This document shows, piece by piece, positions 1 through 5,825 of a DNA stretch of 7,583 bases. The DNA lies in contig JAOZTS010000021.1 in NCBI GenBank assembly GCA_029939035.1, positions 1 through 7,583 of the forward strand, read 5' to 3'. Below the pieces are notes generated by a model. That model did not search any database. It had not been told where the DNA came from and saw nothing but the letters and a program-made list of their open reading frames with translations. The first letter of the stretch is position 1; the number at the start of each line of letters is the position of its first letter. A program made the position numbers and the translations under genes. The DNA comes from Candidatus Altimarinota bacterium. GTDB lineage: Bacteria > Patescibacteriota > Gracilibacteria > UBA1369 > LOWO2-01-FULL-3.

Positions 1-1647
1 ACCGGCGTCTTTGAGTGTTTTTTCAGCTTGGAAAACTAATGATTCTGCTTTGTTTCGGAGTTCGATCGATTCTTTTTTCTCTTTGTCATCTTCTGCAAAT
101 TGTTCAGCTTCTTTTTTCATTTTTTCAACGTCGTCGTCGTTCATGTTTGAACTTCCCGAAATTGTGATGTGTTGTTCTTTGTTTGTGGCTTTATCTACAG
201 CTTTTACATTTAGGATTCCGTTTGAATCAATGTCGAAAGTTACTTCGACTTGTGGAACTCCTCGTGGTGCTGGTGGTATTCCGTCTAGTACGAATTTCCC
301 GAGTGATTTGTTGTCGGCAGCCATTGATCTTTCACCTTGAGATACGTGAACTTCTACTGCAGGTTGATTTTCTGCTGCTGTTGAGAAGATCTGAGATTTA
401 GATGTTGGAATGGCTGTGTTTCGTTCTATCAAAACTGTGTTTACTCCTCCAAGTGTTTCGATTCCGAGTGATAGGGGAGTTACGTCTACGAGCAAGATGT
501 CTTTTACGTTTTCGTCTCCAGAGAGGATTCCACCTTGAAGTGCAGCTCCCAATGCTACTACTTCGTCTGGATTTAGTCCTTGGTGTGGGTCTTTTCCGAA
601 TATTTCCTTAACTTTTTCATAAACAGCAGGGATTCTGGTTGATCCTCCTACTAGGATGATTTCGTCGAGATCTGATTCAAATATTTTTGAGTCTTTCATT
701 GCGTTTCGGCATGGTTCAACTGTTTTTTCGATTATGTCTGAGATCAAGTCTTCGAATTTTGAACGTGAAAGTTTGATTTCGAAGTTCTTTGGTCCGTCTT
801 TTCCAACTGTTAAGTAAGGTAGGGAAATAGTTGTTTCGTGTAATGATGAAAGCTCTATTTTAGCTTTCTCTGCAGCTTCTTTGATTCTTTGGATAGCCAA
901 TTTGTCTTCTGATACATCTATTCCTTGTTCTTTCTTGAATTCATCGATGATCCACTGCATTACGAGTTGGTCCATGTCGTCACCTCCGAGCTGAGTGTCT
1001 CCATTTGTAGATTTTACTTGGAATACACCATCTCCTAGCTCAAGAATTGAGATGTCGAAAGTTCCTCCACCAAAGTCAAAGACTGCTACTTTTTTGTCTC
1101 CTCCTTTTTTGTCCACTCCGTATGCTAATGCTGCGGCTGTTGGTTCGTTTATAATTCTTTTTACGTCTAGACCGGCAATTTTACCTGCGTCTTTTGTTGC
1201 TTGTCTTTGCGCATCGTTGAAGTAGGCAGGAACTGTGATTACAGCTTCTTTTACATCGTGACCGAGATATTTTTCTGCGTCTGCTTTAAGTTTTTGTAAG
1301 ATCATTGCTGAAATTTCAGCAGGTCTTCTTTGTTTTCCATCGAGCATGATTTCAACTTCTCCGTTTTTTCCCTTTACGCACTCATAGCTCATTTTCTTAA
1401 TATCTTTTTCTGCTTCTGAATATTGTCGTCCGATAAATCTTTTAGTTGAATAAATGGTGTTGTCTGGATTCGTTGCAGCTTGATTTTTTGCAGCTACACC
1501 TACTCGACGTTCACCGTCTTTGATTGCGACTACGGATGGGGTAGTACGAGCACCTTCTGCATTTGGCATAACGGTTGCTTCTCCACCTTCCATCACTGCC
1601 ATACAGCAGTTTGTAGTTCCTAAATCAATTCCTATAATTTTTGACAT
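1..1647 (-). CDS. dnaK: Chaperone DnaK (Hsp70), C-terminus cut by window edge
   Basis: ATP-dependent cytoplasmic Hsp70 that binds exposed hydrophobic segments of client proteins, working with DnaJ and the exchange factor GrpE encoded just upstream. Reading down from the ATG at 1647 gives 549 codons without a stop. The start is the Hsp70 signature [11 protein letters not shown] (residues 5-15). It continues with STKRFIGR (67-74, ATPase lysine K69), [17 protein letters not shown], the phosphate-binding [21 protein letters not shown], and a substrate-binding domain with [13 protein letters not shown]. After RFIGR there is a longer segment of the E. coli type rather than the shorter Bacillus form. 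About 60-90 residues (lid end and tail) lie outside the window. It has its own CIRCE-controlled promoter in the 65-bp gap after grpE. No Shine-Dalgarno is visible; the leader is A/T-rich. Identity is secure; whether dnaJ follows cannot be seen. Confidence 0.98.
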   Translation of the reverse strand, partial: MSKIIGIDLGTTNCCMAVMEGGEATVMPNAEGARTTPSVVAIKDGERRVGVAAKNQAATNPDNTIYSTKRFIGRQYSEAEKDIKKMSYECVKGKNGEVEIMLDGKQRRPAEISAMILQKLKADAEKYLGHDVKEAVITVPAYFNDAQRQATKDAGKIAGLDVKRIINEPTAAALAYGVDKKGGDKKVAVFDFGGGTFDISILELGDGVFQVKSTNGDTQLGGDDMDQLVMQWIIDEFKKEQGIDVSEDKLAIQRIKEAAEKAKIELSSLHETTISLPYLTVGKDGPKNFEIKLSRSKFEDLISDIIEKTVEPCRNAMKDSKIFESDLDEIILVGGSTRIPAVYEKVKEIFGKDPHQGLNPDEVVALGAALQGGILSGDENVKDILLVDVTPLSLGIETLGGVNTVLIERNTAIPTSKSQIFSTAAENQPAVEVHVSQGERSMAADNKSLGKFVLDGIPPAPRGVPQVEVTFDIDSNGILNVKAVDKATNKEQHITISGSSNMNDDDVEKMKKEAEQFAEDDKEKKESIELRNKAESLVFQAEKTLKDAG

Positions 1648-1668
1648 AATTTATTTGGTTATTATTAT

Positions 1669-1695
1669 TTAGCACTCTCTATTATAGAGTGCCAG
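1669..1695 (-). promoter_or_regulatory. CIRCE operator upstream of dnaK
   Basis: Inverted repeat matching the HrcA-binding consensus TTAGCACTC-N9-GAGTGCTAA. On the plus strand the left arm is TTAGCACTC (9/9), the spacer is 9 bp, and the right arm is GAGTGCCAG (7/9). The two mismatches are at the distal end of the arm upstream of dnaK. The spacer contains the -10 box of the dnaK promoter, so HrcA binding should block RNA polymerase directly. HrcA is encoded about 0.6 kb upstream in the same locus. Confidence 0.93.
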
Positions 1696-1709
1696 AATCA
1701 ATGGGTCAA
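1681..1709 (-). promoter_or_regulatory. sigma-A type promoter of dnaK
   Basis: On the minus strand the -35 box TTGACC (1709-1704) is separated by 17 bp from a perfect TATAAT (1686-1681). The -35 lies only 3 bp after the grpE stop codon. Transcription should start near 1674, within the downstream CIRCE arm, giving a leader of about 27 nt without a Shine-Dalgarno sequence. This makes dnaK independently transcribable from hrcA-grpE. Confidence 0.85.
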
Positions 1710-1712
1710 GGG

Positions 1713-2258
1713 CTATTTTGTGCCATCGCCAACTTTTACCTTTGCGTGGCGAATGATGAAATCTCCTAGTTTATATCCTTTTTCGAATTCTTCGACTACT
1801 TCGTCTTTGTTTCCTGGTCCTTGGGCAATGGCTTCGTGTACGTCTGGGTCAAATGGTTGTCCAACTGTTTCCAGGGGAGTAAGTCCGGAGTCTTGAAGTG
1901 CTTGTTGCATTTGGTTGATGGACATTTCGATGCCTTTGTACCAACCTTCAGCGCCTTCTGGCATGTGTTTTTTTGCTAGATCCAGGTTGTCTACTATTGG
2001 GAGAATCTTCTTCATCAAATCAGCATTTGCCATTCTGATCCAATATGATTTTTCCTCTTCTTGGCGTCGTTTTAGGTTTTGTAGATCAGCCATAGCTCGC
2101 TTTGCTGTTTCGGTCATTTGTGTGAGTTCATCTAGGGGAGTCTCTTCTTTGGGTTCGGTTTTTTCCTCACGCTTTTCAGCGTTCTTTTTTGCTTTTTTAA
2201 TTTTTTCAACGAGGTCATTTTCCTCGCTGTCTGATTTTTGGTCTTTTTTATGATTCAT
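1713..2258 (-). CDS. grpE: Nucleotide exchange factor GrpE
   Basis: Cytoplasmic homodimeric factor that releases ADP from DnaK and so drives its substrate cycle. The protein has 181 residues, a normal GrpE length. Residues 1-45 are very rich in Lys and Glu and probably disordered. Residues 46-120 form the long helical/coiled-coil dimerisation region, including [13 protein letters not shown] (58-70) and [14 protein letters not shown] (82-95). The C-terminal beta wing follows, with [14 protein letters not shown] (133-146) and [19 protein letters not shown] (158-176). The start at 2258 lies inside the end of hrcA (11-bp overlap), which implies translational coupling; no Shine-Dalgarno is seen. 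Gene order hrcA-grpE-dnaK is the classical arrangement. It should be co-transcribed with hrcA under CIRCE control. Confidence 0.97.
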   Translation of the reverse strand: MNHKKDQKSDSEENDLVEKIKKAKKNAEKREEKTEPKEETPLDELTQMTETAKRAMADLQNLKRRQEEEKSYWIRMANADLMKKILPIVDNLDLAKKHMPEGAEGWYKGIEMSINQMQQALQDSGLTPLETVGQPFDPDVHEAIAQGPGNKDEVVEEFEKGYKLGDFIIRHAKVKVGDGTK

Positions 2259-2967
2259 CTAAAAGTTTTTTAATTTCTTCTACCATTACGATATTGAATG
2301 CATAACGCATACGTTTTGGGCCAAGTACTCCGAAGTATCCTTCGAAACCGTCTTTTTGGTATTTGGTTACGAGGATGGAGCAACTTTGGATTTGTGAGAG
2401 AATATTTTCTTCTCCTATGAATGCTTTTACTTGGTCGGTTATTTCAAGATTGTTTAATGTGTTTACGAAATTGTCGTGTTTTTCGAGGACTTCTATTACT
2501 TTGCATGCTCGTACTGAGTCTTGGGCGAATTCCGGTTGTTTGAGAACGTTGGACATTCCTAGGAAGAATGTTCGTTCGTTGTCCGGAGTTGTTGCGAAAC
2601 TTACAAGGTTTGTAGCTCTTGCCATTAGGGAAACTGCGTTGTGTAGGCGTTCTCTAATCTTTTGGGTTTTGTGCTCTTTTTTGATTGTTATGAGTGCTTT
2701 TTGCGCTTCTTTTCTGGCTTTTTCAAAGTCTGCGATTTCATCTACGAATGCTCTATATCCTTTGTCTGTTGGAATTCTTCCTGCTGAAGTGTGTGGTTGG
2801 AAAATGAGTCCTTCGTTTTCGAGTGACATCATGTCGTTTCGGATTGTGGCAGGGGATACGTGAAATTGATAGCTGACGAGTATGGTGTTTGATCCCACTG
2901 GTTCAGCTGTTTCAACGAAGTGTTTTACGATTGCTTGTAGTACCTTTTTTTTGCGTTCTTCGGACAT
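2248..2967 (-). CDS. hrcA: Heat-inducible transcription repressor HrcA (compact form)
   Basis: DNA-binding repressor of class I heat-shock genes that recognises CIRCE; in other bacteria its activity depends on the GroE chaperonin. The N-terminal winged helix spans about residues 1-75: [15 protein letters not shown], then [18 protein letters not shown], then the conserved [18 protein letters not shown]. The C-terminal GAF-like part ends with [18 protein letters not shown]. At 239 residues it is about 100 shorter than the usual ~340; both ends are intact, so the central part (probably the inserted dimerisation domain) is reduced. The start at 2967 lies just downstream of a CIRCE and gives the conserved N-terminus. 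No Shine-Dalgarno precedes it, and the predicted leader is only about 20 nt. It should repress its own operon and dnaK. Confidence 0.95.
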   Translation of the reverse strand: MSEERKKKVLQAIVKHFVETAEPVGSNTILVSYQFHVSPATIRNDMMSLENEGLIFQPHTSAGRIPTDKGYRAFVDEIADFEKARKEAQKALITIKKEHKTQKIRERLHNAVSLMARATNLVSFATTPDNERTFFLGMSNVLKQPEFAQDSVRACKVIEVLEKHDNFVNTLNNLEITDQVKAFIGEENILSQIQSCSILVTKYQKDGFEGYFGVLGPKRMRYAFNIVMVEEIKKLLDES

Positions 2968-2980
2968 TTGTTTGTATGAA

Positions 2981-3007
2981 TTAGCACTGCTAATTATAGA
3001 GTGCTAA
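2981..3007 (-). promoter_or_regulatory. CIRCE operator upstream of hrcA
   Basis: Plus-strand arms TTAGCACTG (8/9 to consensus) and GAGTGCTAA (9/9), separated by 9 bp, so 17 of 18 arm positions match. The one mismatch is at the innermost position of the arm nearer hrcA. The spacer holds the -10 box of the hrcA promoter. This is the better preserved of the two CIRCE copies and predicts tight autoregulation of hrcA-grpE. Confidence 0.95.
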
Positions 3008-3021
3008 TTTTGTGAGGTCAA
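2993..3021 (-). promoter_or_regulatory. sigma-A type promoter P1 of hrcA-grpE
   Basis: Minus strand TTGACC (3021-3016), 17 bp, TATAAT (2998-2993). This is the same -35 sequence, spacing and -10 as at dnaK, and sits in the same position relative to its CIRCE. The predicted start is near 2986, about 20 nt before the hrcA ATG. Confidence 0.85.
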
Positions 3022-3042
3022 GTGGATGGAGGAACAATCTCT

Positions 3043-3071
3043 ATTATACTCTTGGCTGGTGTCTCTGTTGA
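3043..3071 (-). promoter_or_regulatory. possible second, upstream promoter of hrcA
   Basis: Minus strand TCAACA (3071-3066, 4/6 to TTGACA), 17 bp, perfect TATAAT (3048-3043). It lies between the small membrane-protein gene and P1. A transcript starting near 3036 would read through the P1/CIRCE region into hrcA. It has no CIRCE over its own -10, so it could supply basal expression. Prediction by eye only, in AT-rich DNA where such matches arise by chance. Confidence 0.35.
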
Positions 3072-3083
3072 TATCTGAAGAAT

Positions 3084-3344
3084 CTATTTTTTTACTTGTC
3101 CTAGAATTGCTTCGGTATCGCCGTCTGCTCTTCTATTATAAGTTGTTACTATAGTGTATTTTCCGCTTTTTAGCATTGAGTTCAGCTTAGTTGGTTCAAG
3201 TGTGTGTTCGTCGTCGCGTTTACCCCGCACTTGTCTAATGACACATCTTTCTACTTTGTAGATCACTCTACTTTTGTGCCAGCTATATATTGCTATGAGA
3301 ATTGATGCAAGAGAGATTATAAGGGCTGCTAATTCAGGTGTCAT
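3084..3344 (-). CDS. Small single-pass membrane protein of unknown function
   Basis: I do not recognise this 86-residue protein. Residues 5-21 (ELAALIISLASILIAIY) form one hydrophobic helix right at the N-terminus, followed by a strongly basic stretch (WHKSRVIYKVERCVIRQVRGKRDDEH), so the C-terminal ~60 residues are predicted to face the cytoplasm by the positive-inside rule. The tail GKYTIVTTYNRRADGDTEAI reads like a small beta-strand-rich domain. The codon pattern is like the flanking minus-strand genes, no real gene overlaps it, and a plausible -10 lies upstream, which supports it being coding. The start at 3344 places the helix at the N-terminus; no Shine-Dalgarno is seen. It sits between gap and hrcA on the same strand, 56 bp after gap and 116 bp before hrcA. 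No function should be assumed. Confidence 0.6.
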   Translation of the reverse strand: MTPELAALIISLASILIAIYSWHKSRVIYKVERCVIRQVRGKRDDEHTLEPTKLNSMLKSGKYTIVTTYNRRADGDTEAILGQVKK

Positions 3345-3387
3345 AAGATTAATGGGTCAGGTTGCATAGACTGTCTGAGAGCATTTA

Positions 3388-3417
3388 ATTATACATTTCT
3401 TCACGTCTTATCTCCAA
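3388..3417 (-). promoter_or_regulatory. possible promoter of the small membrane-protein gene
   Basis: Minus strand TATAAT (3393-3388) with a weak TTGGAG (3417-3412, 3/6) 18 bp upstream, overlapping the last codons of gap. A start near 3381 would give a leader of about 37 nt. The -10 is perfect and the -35 is poor. Confidence 0.3.
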
Positions 3418-4408
3418 TCAATTTTACCAAATCTACAACCCTTGAGCTGTAGCCCCATTCGTTGTCGTACCATGAGAGGACTTTGACGAGGTTGTCGCCG
3501 ATGACTTCTGTGGAGAGGGCGTCGACTGTTGATGAGTTTTGGTTTCCTTTGAAATCGATTGAGACTAATGGTTCTGTGGTGTAACCGAGATATCCGTTCA
3601 TTGGTCCGTCTGCTGCAGCTTTCAGAACTTGGTTCACTTCTTCTGCTGTAGTTGATTTTCCAGATACGAATGTTAGGTCCACTAGGGAAACTGTTGGGGT
3701 TGGGACGCGGATTGATATTCCGTTTAGTTTTCCGTTTAGTTCTGGTAATACGAGTGCAACTGCTTTTGCGGCTCCTGTTGTTGTTGGGATCATTGATTCT
3801 CCTGCTGCTCTGGCTCTTCGTAGGTCTTTGCAAGACATGTCGAGGATCTTTTGTGATGTTGTGTATGAATGAATAGTTGTCATTAGTCCTTTTTCTATTC
3901 CGAAGGCATCGTTTAGTGCTTTTGCTACTGGTGCTAGACAGTTTGTAGTACAAGATGCGTTTGAGATGATTTTGTGATTTTCTGGATCGTAGTCTCCGTC
4001 ATTTACTCCGAGGACTGTTGTGAAATCGATTTCGTCTTTTCCTGGTGCAGTTAAAACTACTTTTTTTGCTCCTGCAGTTAGGTGTTTTGTTGCTCCTTCT
4101 CTTGTTCGGAAAACTCCTGTCGCTTCGATTACCACGTCTACTCCTAGATCAGCCCATGGAAGGCTTTCTGGATCTCTTTCTGTGAATACGTCGTATTTTT
4201 TCCCGTCTACTACTATATCTTTGTCTTCAGCTTTTATTTCATTATGTAAAACTCCGTAATTTGAATCGTATTTTAATAAGTGTGCCATTGTTTTAGAATC
4301 TGAAAGGTCATTGATGGCAACTATGTCGAAATAGTCTTTTTCTAGGTTTATACGGAAAATTTGACGACCTATTCTTCCGAAGCCGTTAAGTGCAACTTTT
4401 GGTTTCAT
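3401..4408 (-). CDS. gap: Glyceraldehyde-3-phosphate dehydrogenase, type I
   Basis: Cytoplasmic glycolytic enzyme converting glyceraldehyde-3-phosphate, phosphate and NAD(P)+ to 1,3-bisphosphoglycerate. From the ATG at 4408 the protein has 335 residues, the family norm. It shows the Rossmann motif NGFGRIGRQIFRI (8-20), NDL with the NAD-binding acidic residue D34, the active-site block SNASCTTNC (149-157, catalytic C153), H180 and YDNEWGYS (314-321). An in-frame ATG at 4435 would add nine residues (MRKSITLLK) not typical of the family and overlap the predicted promoter, so 4408 is preferred. At the positions usually Leu187-Pro188 the protein has M191-S192, unlike typical NAD-specific enzymes. 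The stop is TGA. It is divergent from the tsaC-like gene across 50 bp. The aldolase gene at the right edge acts one step earlier in glycolysis. Confidence 0.97.
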   Translation of the reverse strand: MKPKVALNGFGRIGRQIFRINLEKDYFDIVAINDLSDSKTMAHLLKYDSNYGVLHNEIKAEDKDIVVDGKKYDVFTERDPESLPWADLGVDVVIEATGVFRTREGATKHLTAGAKKVVLTAPGKDEIDFTTVLGVNDGDYDPENHKIISNASCTTNCLAPVAKALNDAFGIEKGLMTTIHSYTTSQKILDMSCKDLRRARAAGESMIPTTTGAAKAVALVLPELNGKLNGISIRVPTPTVSLVDLTFVSGKSTTAEEVNQVLKAAADGPMNGYLGYTTEPLVSIDFKGNQNSSTVDALSTEVIGDNLVKVLSWYDNEWGYSSRVVDLVKLIGDKT

Positions 4409-4437
4409 TTTTAAAAGGGTTATTGATTTTCGCACGA

Positions 4438-4465
4438 AGTATAATGTATATAAGAATTATGGAAA
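4438..4465 (-). promoter_or_regulatory. probable gap promoter
   Basis: Minus strand TTTCCA (4465-4460, 4/6), 16 bp, TATACT (4443-4438, 5/6). The predicted start near 4431 gives a leader of about 23 nt before the ATG at 4408. The -35 would lie inside the first codons of the divergent gene. Confidence 0.4.
4440..4445 (+). promoter_or_regulatory. -10 box for the tsaC-like gene
   Basis: A perfect TATAAT lies 13 bp before the ATG at 4459, with no good -35 at 16-18 bp. Transcription would begin about 7 nt before the start codon, making the message almost leaderless. The box overlaps the opposing -10 of gap, so the two divergent promoters share one melted region. Confidence 0.4.
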
Positions 4466-5046
4466 AGATTAAAATAATAGATGAGAATGCGCTTTCGCGT
4501 GCAGTTGAGGTTTTGCGAAGTGGGGGAGTTGTGATGCATCCGACTGAGACTTGCTATGGGTTGGCTGTTGATATTTTTAATGAAGGAGCTTTGGAGAAAC
4601 TATATAAATTGAAGGGTAGGGATGCGGATAAGCCGCTTAGTATTTTGGTTGATGGGTTTGGAATGGCTCAGGAATATGGGTTGTTTTCTGAAAAGGCTAA
4701 TGAGTTGGCTCAGAAGTATTGGCCTGGTGCTTTGTCTATTCTTGTTCCTAGAAAGAGGGATTTGCCTGAGTTTTTGAATAAAGAGCATGATTTTGTTTCT
4801 ATTAGGTATTCATCAGATAGTTTTAGTATGGAAATGATTAAGGGGTTTGGAGGTCCTATTACAACTACTAGTGCGAATAGGTCGGGAGGTGAACCCTTAT
4901 ATGTGGCTGAAGGGCTCGAGGGAGTTGATTTGGTTATTGATGGTGGAGAGATTTTTACAAACAAACCTTCTACTATTGTGAAAGTTGATGGAGAGAGTGT
5001 TCAGATTCTTCGTCAGGGAGATATTTCTTTAGGTGAAGAGGTCTAG
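4459..5046 (+). CDS. tsaC: L-threonylcarbamoyladenylate synthase, TsaC/YwlC type
   Basis: Makes threonylcarbamoyl-AMP from threonine, bicarbonate and ATP, the first step of the universal t6A37 modification of ANN-decoding tRNAs. The 195-residue protein is a single YrdC/Sua5 domain without the C-terminal Sua5 extension. Motifs: HPTETCYGL (27-35), KGRDADKPLSILV (52-64), WPGALSILV (88-96), TTTSANRSGG (135-144) and KPSTIVK (169-175). The start at 4459 gives the expected N-terminus close to the first strand. An upstream in-frame ATG at 4390 would overlap the gap coding region and add a non-homologous hydrophobic stretch, so it is rejected. No Shine-Dalgarno. Its last 18 bp overlap the end of the convergent membrane-protein gene. 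The other t6A genes (tsaB, tsaD, tsaE) are not in the window. Confidence 0.93.
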   Translation: MEKIKIIDENALSRAVEVLRSGGVVMHPTETCYGLAVDIFNEGALEKLYKLKGRDADKPLSILVDGFGMAQEYGLFSEKANELAQKYWPGALSILVPRKRDLPEFLNKEHDFVSIRYSSDSFSMEMIKGFGGPITTTSANRSGGEPLYVAEGLEGVDLVIDGGEIFTNKPSTIVKVDGESVQILRQGDISLGEEV

Positions 5047-5496
5047 GATTTTGAAGATTGATCCGAAACCTGCAGTTACGAGCATTGCGCCTATGACTGT
5101 TCCTGTTAGCATTAGGGCGATGCTTTTCCAGTAGTCGACTCCAAATACGAATGAGATTAGGGCGGCTACGCTTGTTCCGCTTCCAGGGAGTGGAGTGGCA
5201 ATTAGTATTACTATAAGTATTGCTTCGTACCTGTTGAATCTTTTTGAATGTTCTTTTCTTGTTTTGCTAAATAATTTTTCGAAGAAGTTGTCCATGAATT
5301 GTGATTTTTTCCGCAAGAAGTTTGAAATTGGTCCTATTAGAGCGAGCATTATTGCGCCTGGTAGAATTGCGCCTGGTATGGCGAATAATAGGATTGTTGT
5401 TGTGGAAAGGCCAAATCCCATTCCGACTGGAATTGCTAGTTTTAGCTCTAGGAAGGGAGCCATTGCTGTAAAAAAGACTATTAGTTCTGGTGCCAT
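5029..5496 (-). CDS. Small multi-pass membrane protein, COG2426 / Sm_multidrug_ex-like
   Basis: A 155-residue integral membrane protein resembling the putative small multidrug export family (Pfam Sm_multidrug_ex, COG2426), whose transport role is weakly established. Features typical of the family: FLELKLAIPVGMGFG (15-29), with a charged E-x-K inside a hydrophobic region, and ATPLPGSGTS (100-109), a Pro/Gly re-entrant-like motif. Predicted hydrophobic segments are about 3-27, 31-58, 90-118 and 122-148. Between the second and third is a basic, presumably cytoplasmic loop (residues 61-89, rich in Lys and Arg). The start at 5496 gives the normal short N-terminus. It is convergent with the tsaC-like gene, with overlapping 3' ends. 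A good promoter match lies about 75 bp upstream. The family assignment is likely; drug export should not be assumed. Confidence 0.85.
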   Translation of the reverse strand: MAPELIVFFTAMAPFLELKLAIPVGMGFGLSTTTILLFAIPGAILPGAIMLALIGPISNFLRKKSQFMDNFFEKLFSKTRKEHSKRFNRYEAILIVILIATPLPGSGTSVAALISFVFGVDYWKSIALMLTGTVIGAMLVTAGFGSIFKILDLFT

Positions 5497-5500
5497 AGAT

Positions 5501-5557
5501 TCAATTTAACTCTTTATTTTTTGAGAGGTAAAGGGGATTTTTCACGGCCTCCTTTTT
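5501..5557 (-). promoter_or_regulatory. structured leader of the COG2426-like gene with possible short upstream reading frame
   Basis: On the minus strand the leader contains AAGGAGG (5555-5549), the only perfect Shine-Dalgarno-like sequence found in the window. It is followed after 2 nt by GTG (5545) and a 14-codon frame (MKNPLYLSKNKELN) ending in TGA at 5501, 4 nt before the main ATG. The AAAGGAGG can pair with CCCCTTT about 11 nt later (7 bp with one bulged A), which would hide it. On the plus strand the same hairpin followed by Ts could act as a weak terminator. The Shine-Dalgarno to start spacing is too short for a confident leader peptide. Confidence 0.2.
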
Positions 5558-5569
5558 ATGTGCAAAAAA

Positions 5570-5597
5570 GTTATACTATATCGAAAGGATATGCCAA
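5570..5597 (-). promoter_or_regulatory. probable promoter of the COG2426-like gene
   Basis: Minus strand TTGGCA (5597-5592, 5/6), 16 bp, TATAAC (5575-5570, 5/6). The predicted start near 5563 gives a leader of about 67 nt. Confidence 0.45.
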
Positions 5598-5825
5598 ACA
5601 GTTTTTAGGGACAGCGTTTTTGTTTATGTGTAGCCTGAAATTGGAGGTTTTGGGGTGGAATTGACTAGTTTTTTTGAACTCTCGGTTGTTTATGTTATTG
5701 ACGATAGGTCGGTTTTGCCTTAATTTTAGACACAAGCCTGGTGTAAAAAAATTATACACAGTTAGTACACAAGTTTTGAACATAACGAGCGACAAAAGCG
5801 AAAATATCCTTTATATGAAGCGGAA

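Larger units (their letters stand above)
5497..5825. other. 329-bp non-coding divergent region upstream of rsmH
   Basis: No believable gene is present. The left part (5497-5600) holds the leader and promoter of the minus-strand membrane-protein gene. The middle (5600-5720) is T/G-rich on the plus strand without clear structure. The right part (5721-5825) contains two copies of ACACAAG (5730-5736 and 5767-5773) and an imperfect small hairpin around 5738-5761 (GTGTA...TACAC). The best plus-strand promoter guess for rsmH is TTGACG (5698-5703) with a poor TAATTT 17 bp later, leaving a leader of about 90 nt. An mraZ gene, which usually precedes rsmH, would need about 430 bp and is absent. Confidence 0.6.

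Noticed and set aside
3346..3361. Sequence like the dnaK -35 region (TGACCCATTAAT on the minus strand) just before the small membrane-protein gene
   Set aside because: No -10 box at the right distance and no CIRCE arm nearby; probably a chance match.
3401..3403. TGA at the end of gap as a possible glycine codon (code 25)
   Set aside because: Readthrough would add only four residues, and all other genes are full length with no in-frame TGA, whereas a code-25 genome would use TGA often inside genes.
3408..3953. 181-codon minus-strand frame inside gap
   Set aside because: Shadow of gap in another frame; Ser/Arg/Asn-rich low-complexity translation.
4409..4435. Nine-residue N-terminal extension of GAPDH from the ATG at 4435
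   Set aside because: GAPDH starts directly before the KVALNGFGRIGR strand; the extension would place coding sequence over the predicted promoter.
5642..5660. TGGAG/TGGGG/TGGAA cluster resembling MraZ boxes upstream of rsmH
   Set aside because: Spacing is irregular (9 and 5 bp), it lies far from rsmH, and no mraZ gene is present in the window.
5571..5795. 74-codon minus-strand open frame in the intergenic region before rsmH
   Set aside because: Composition is not protein-like (no domain, mixed residues), it has no start signal, and it overlaps the promoter for the membrane-protein gene.
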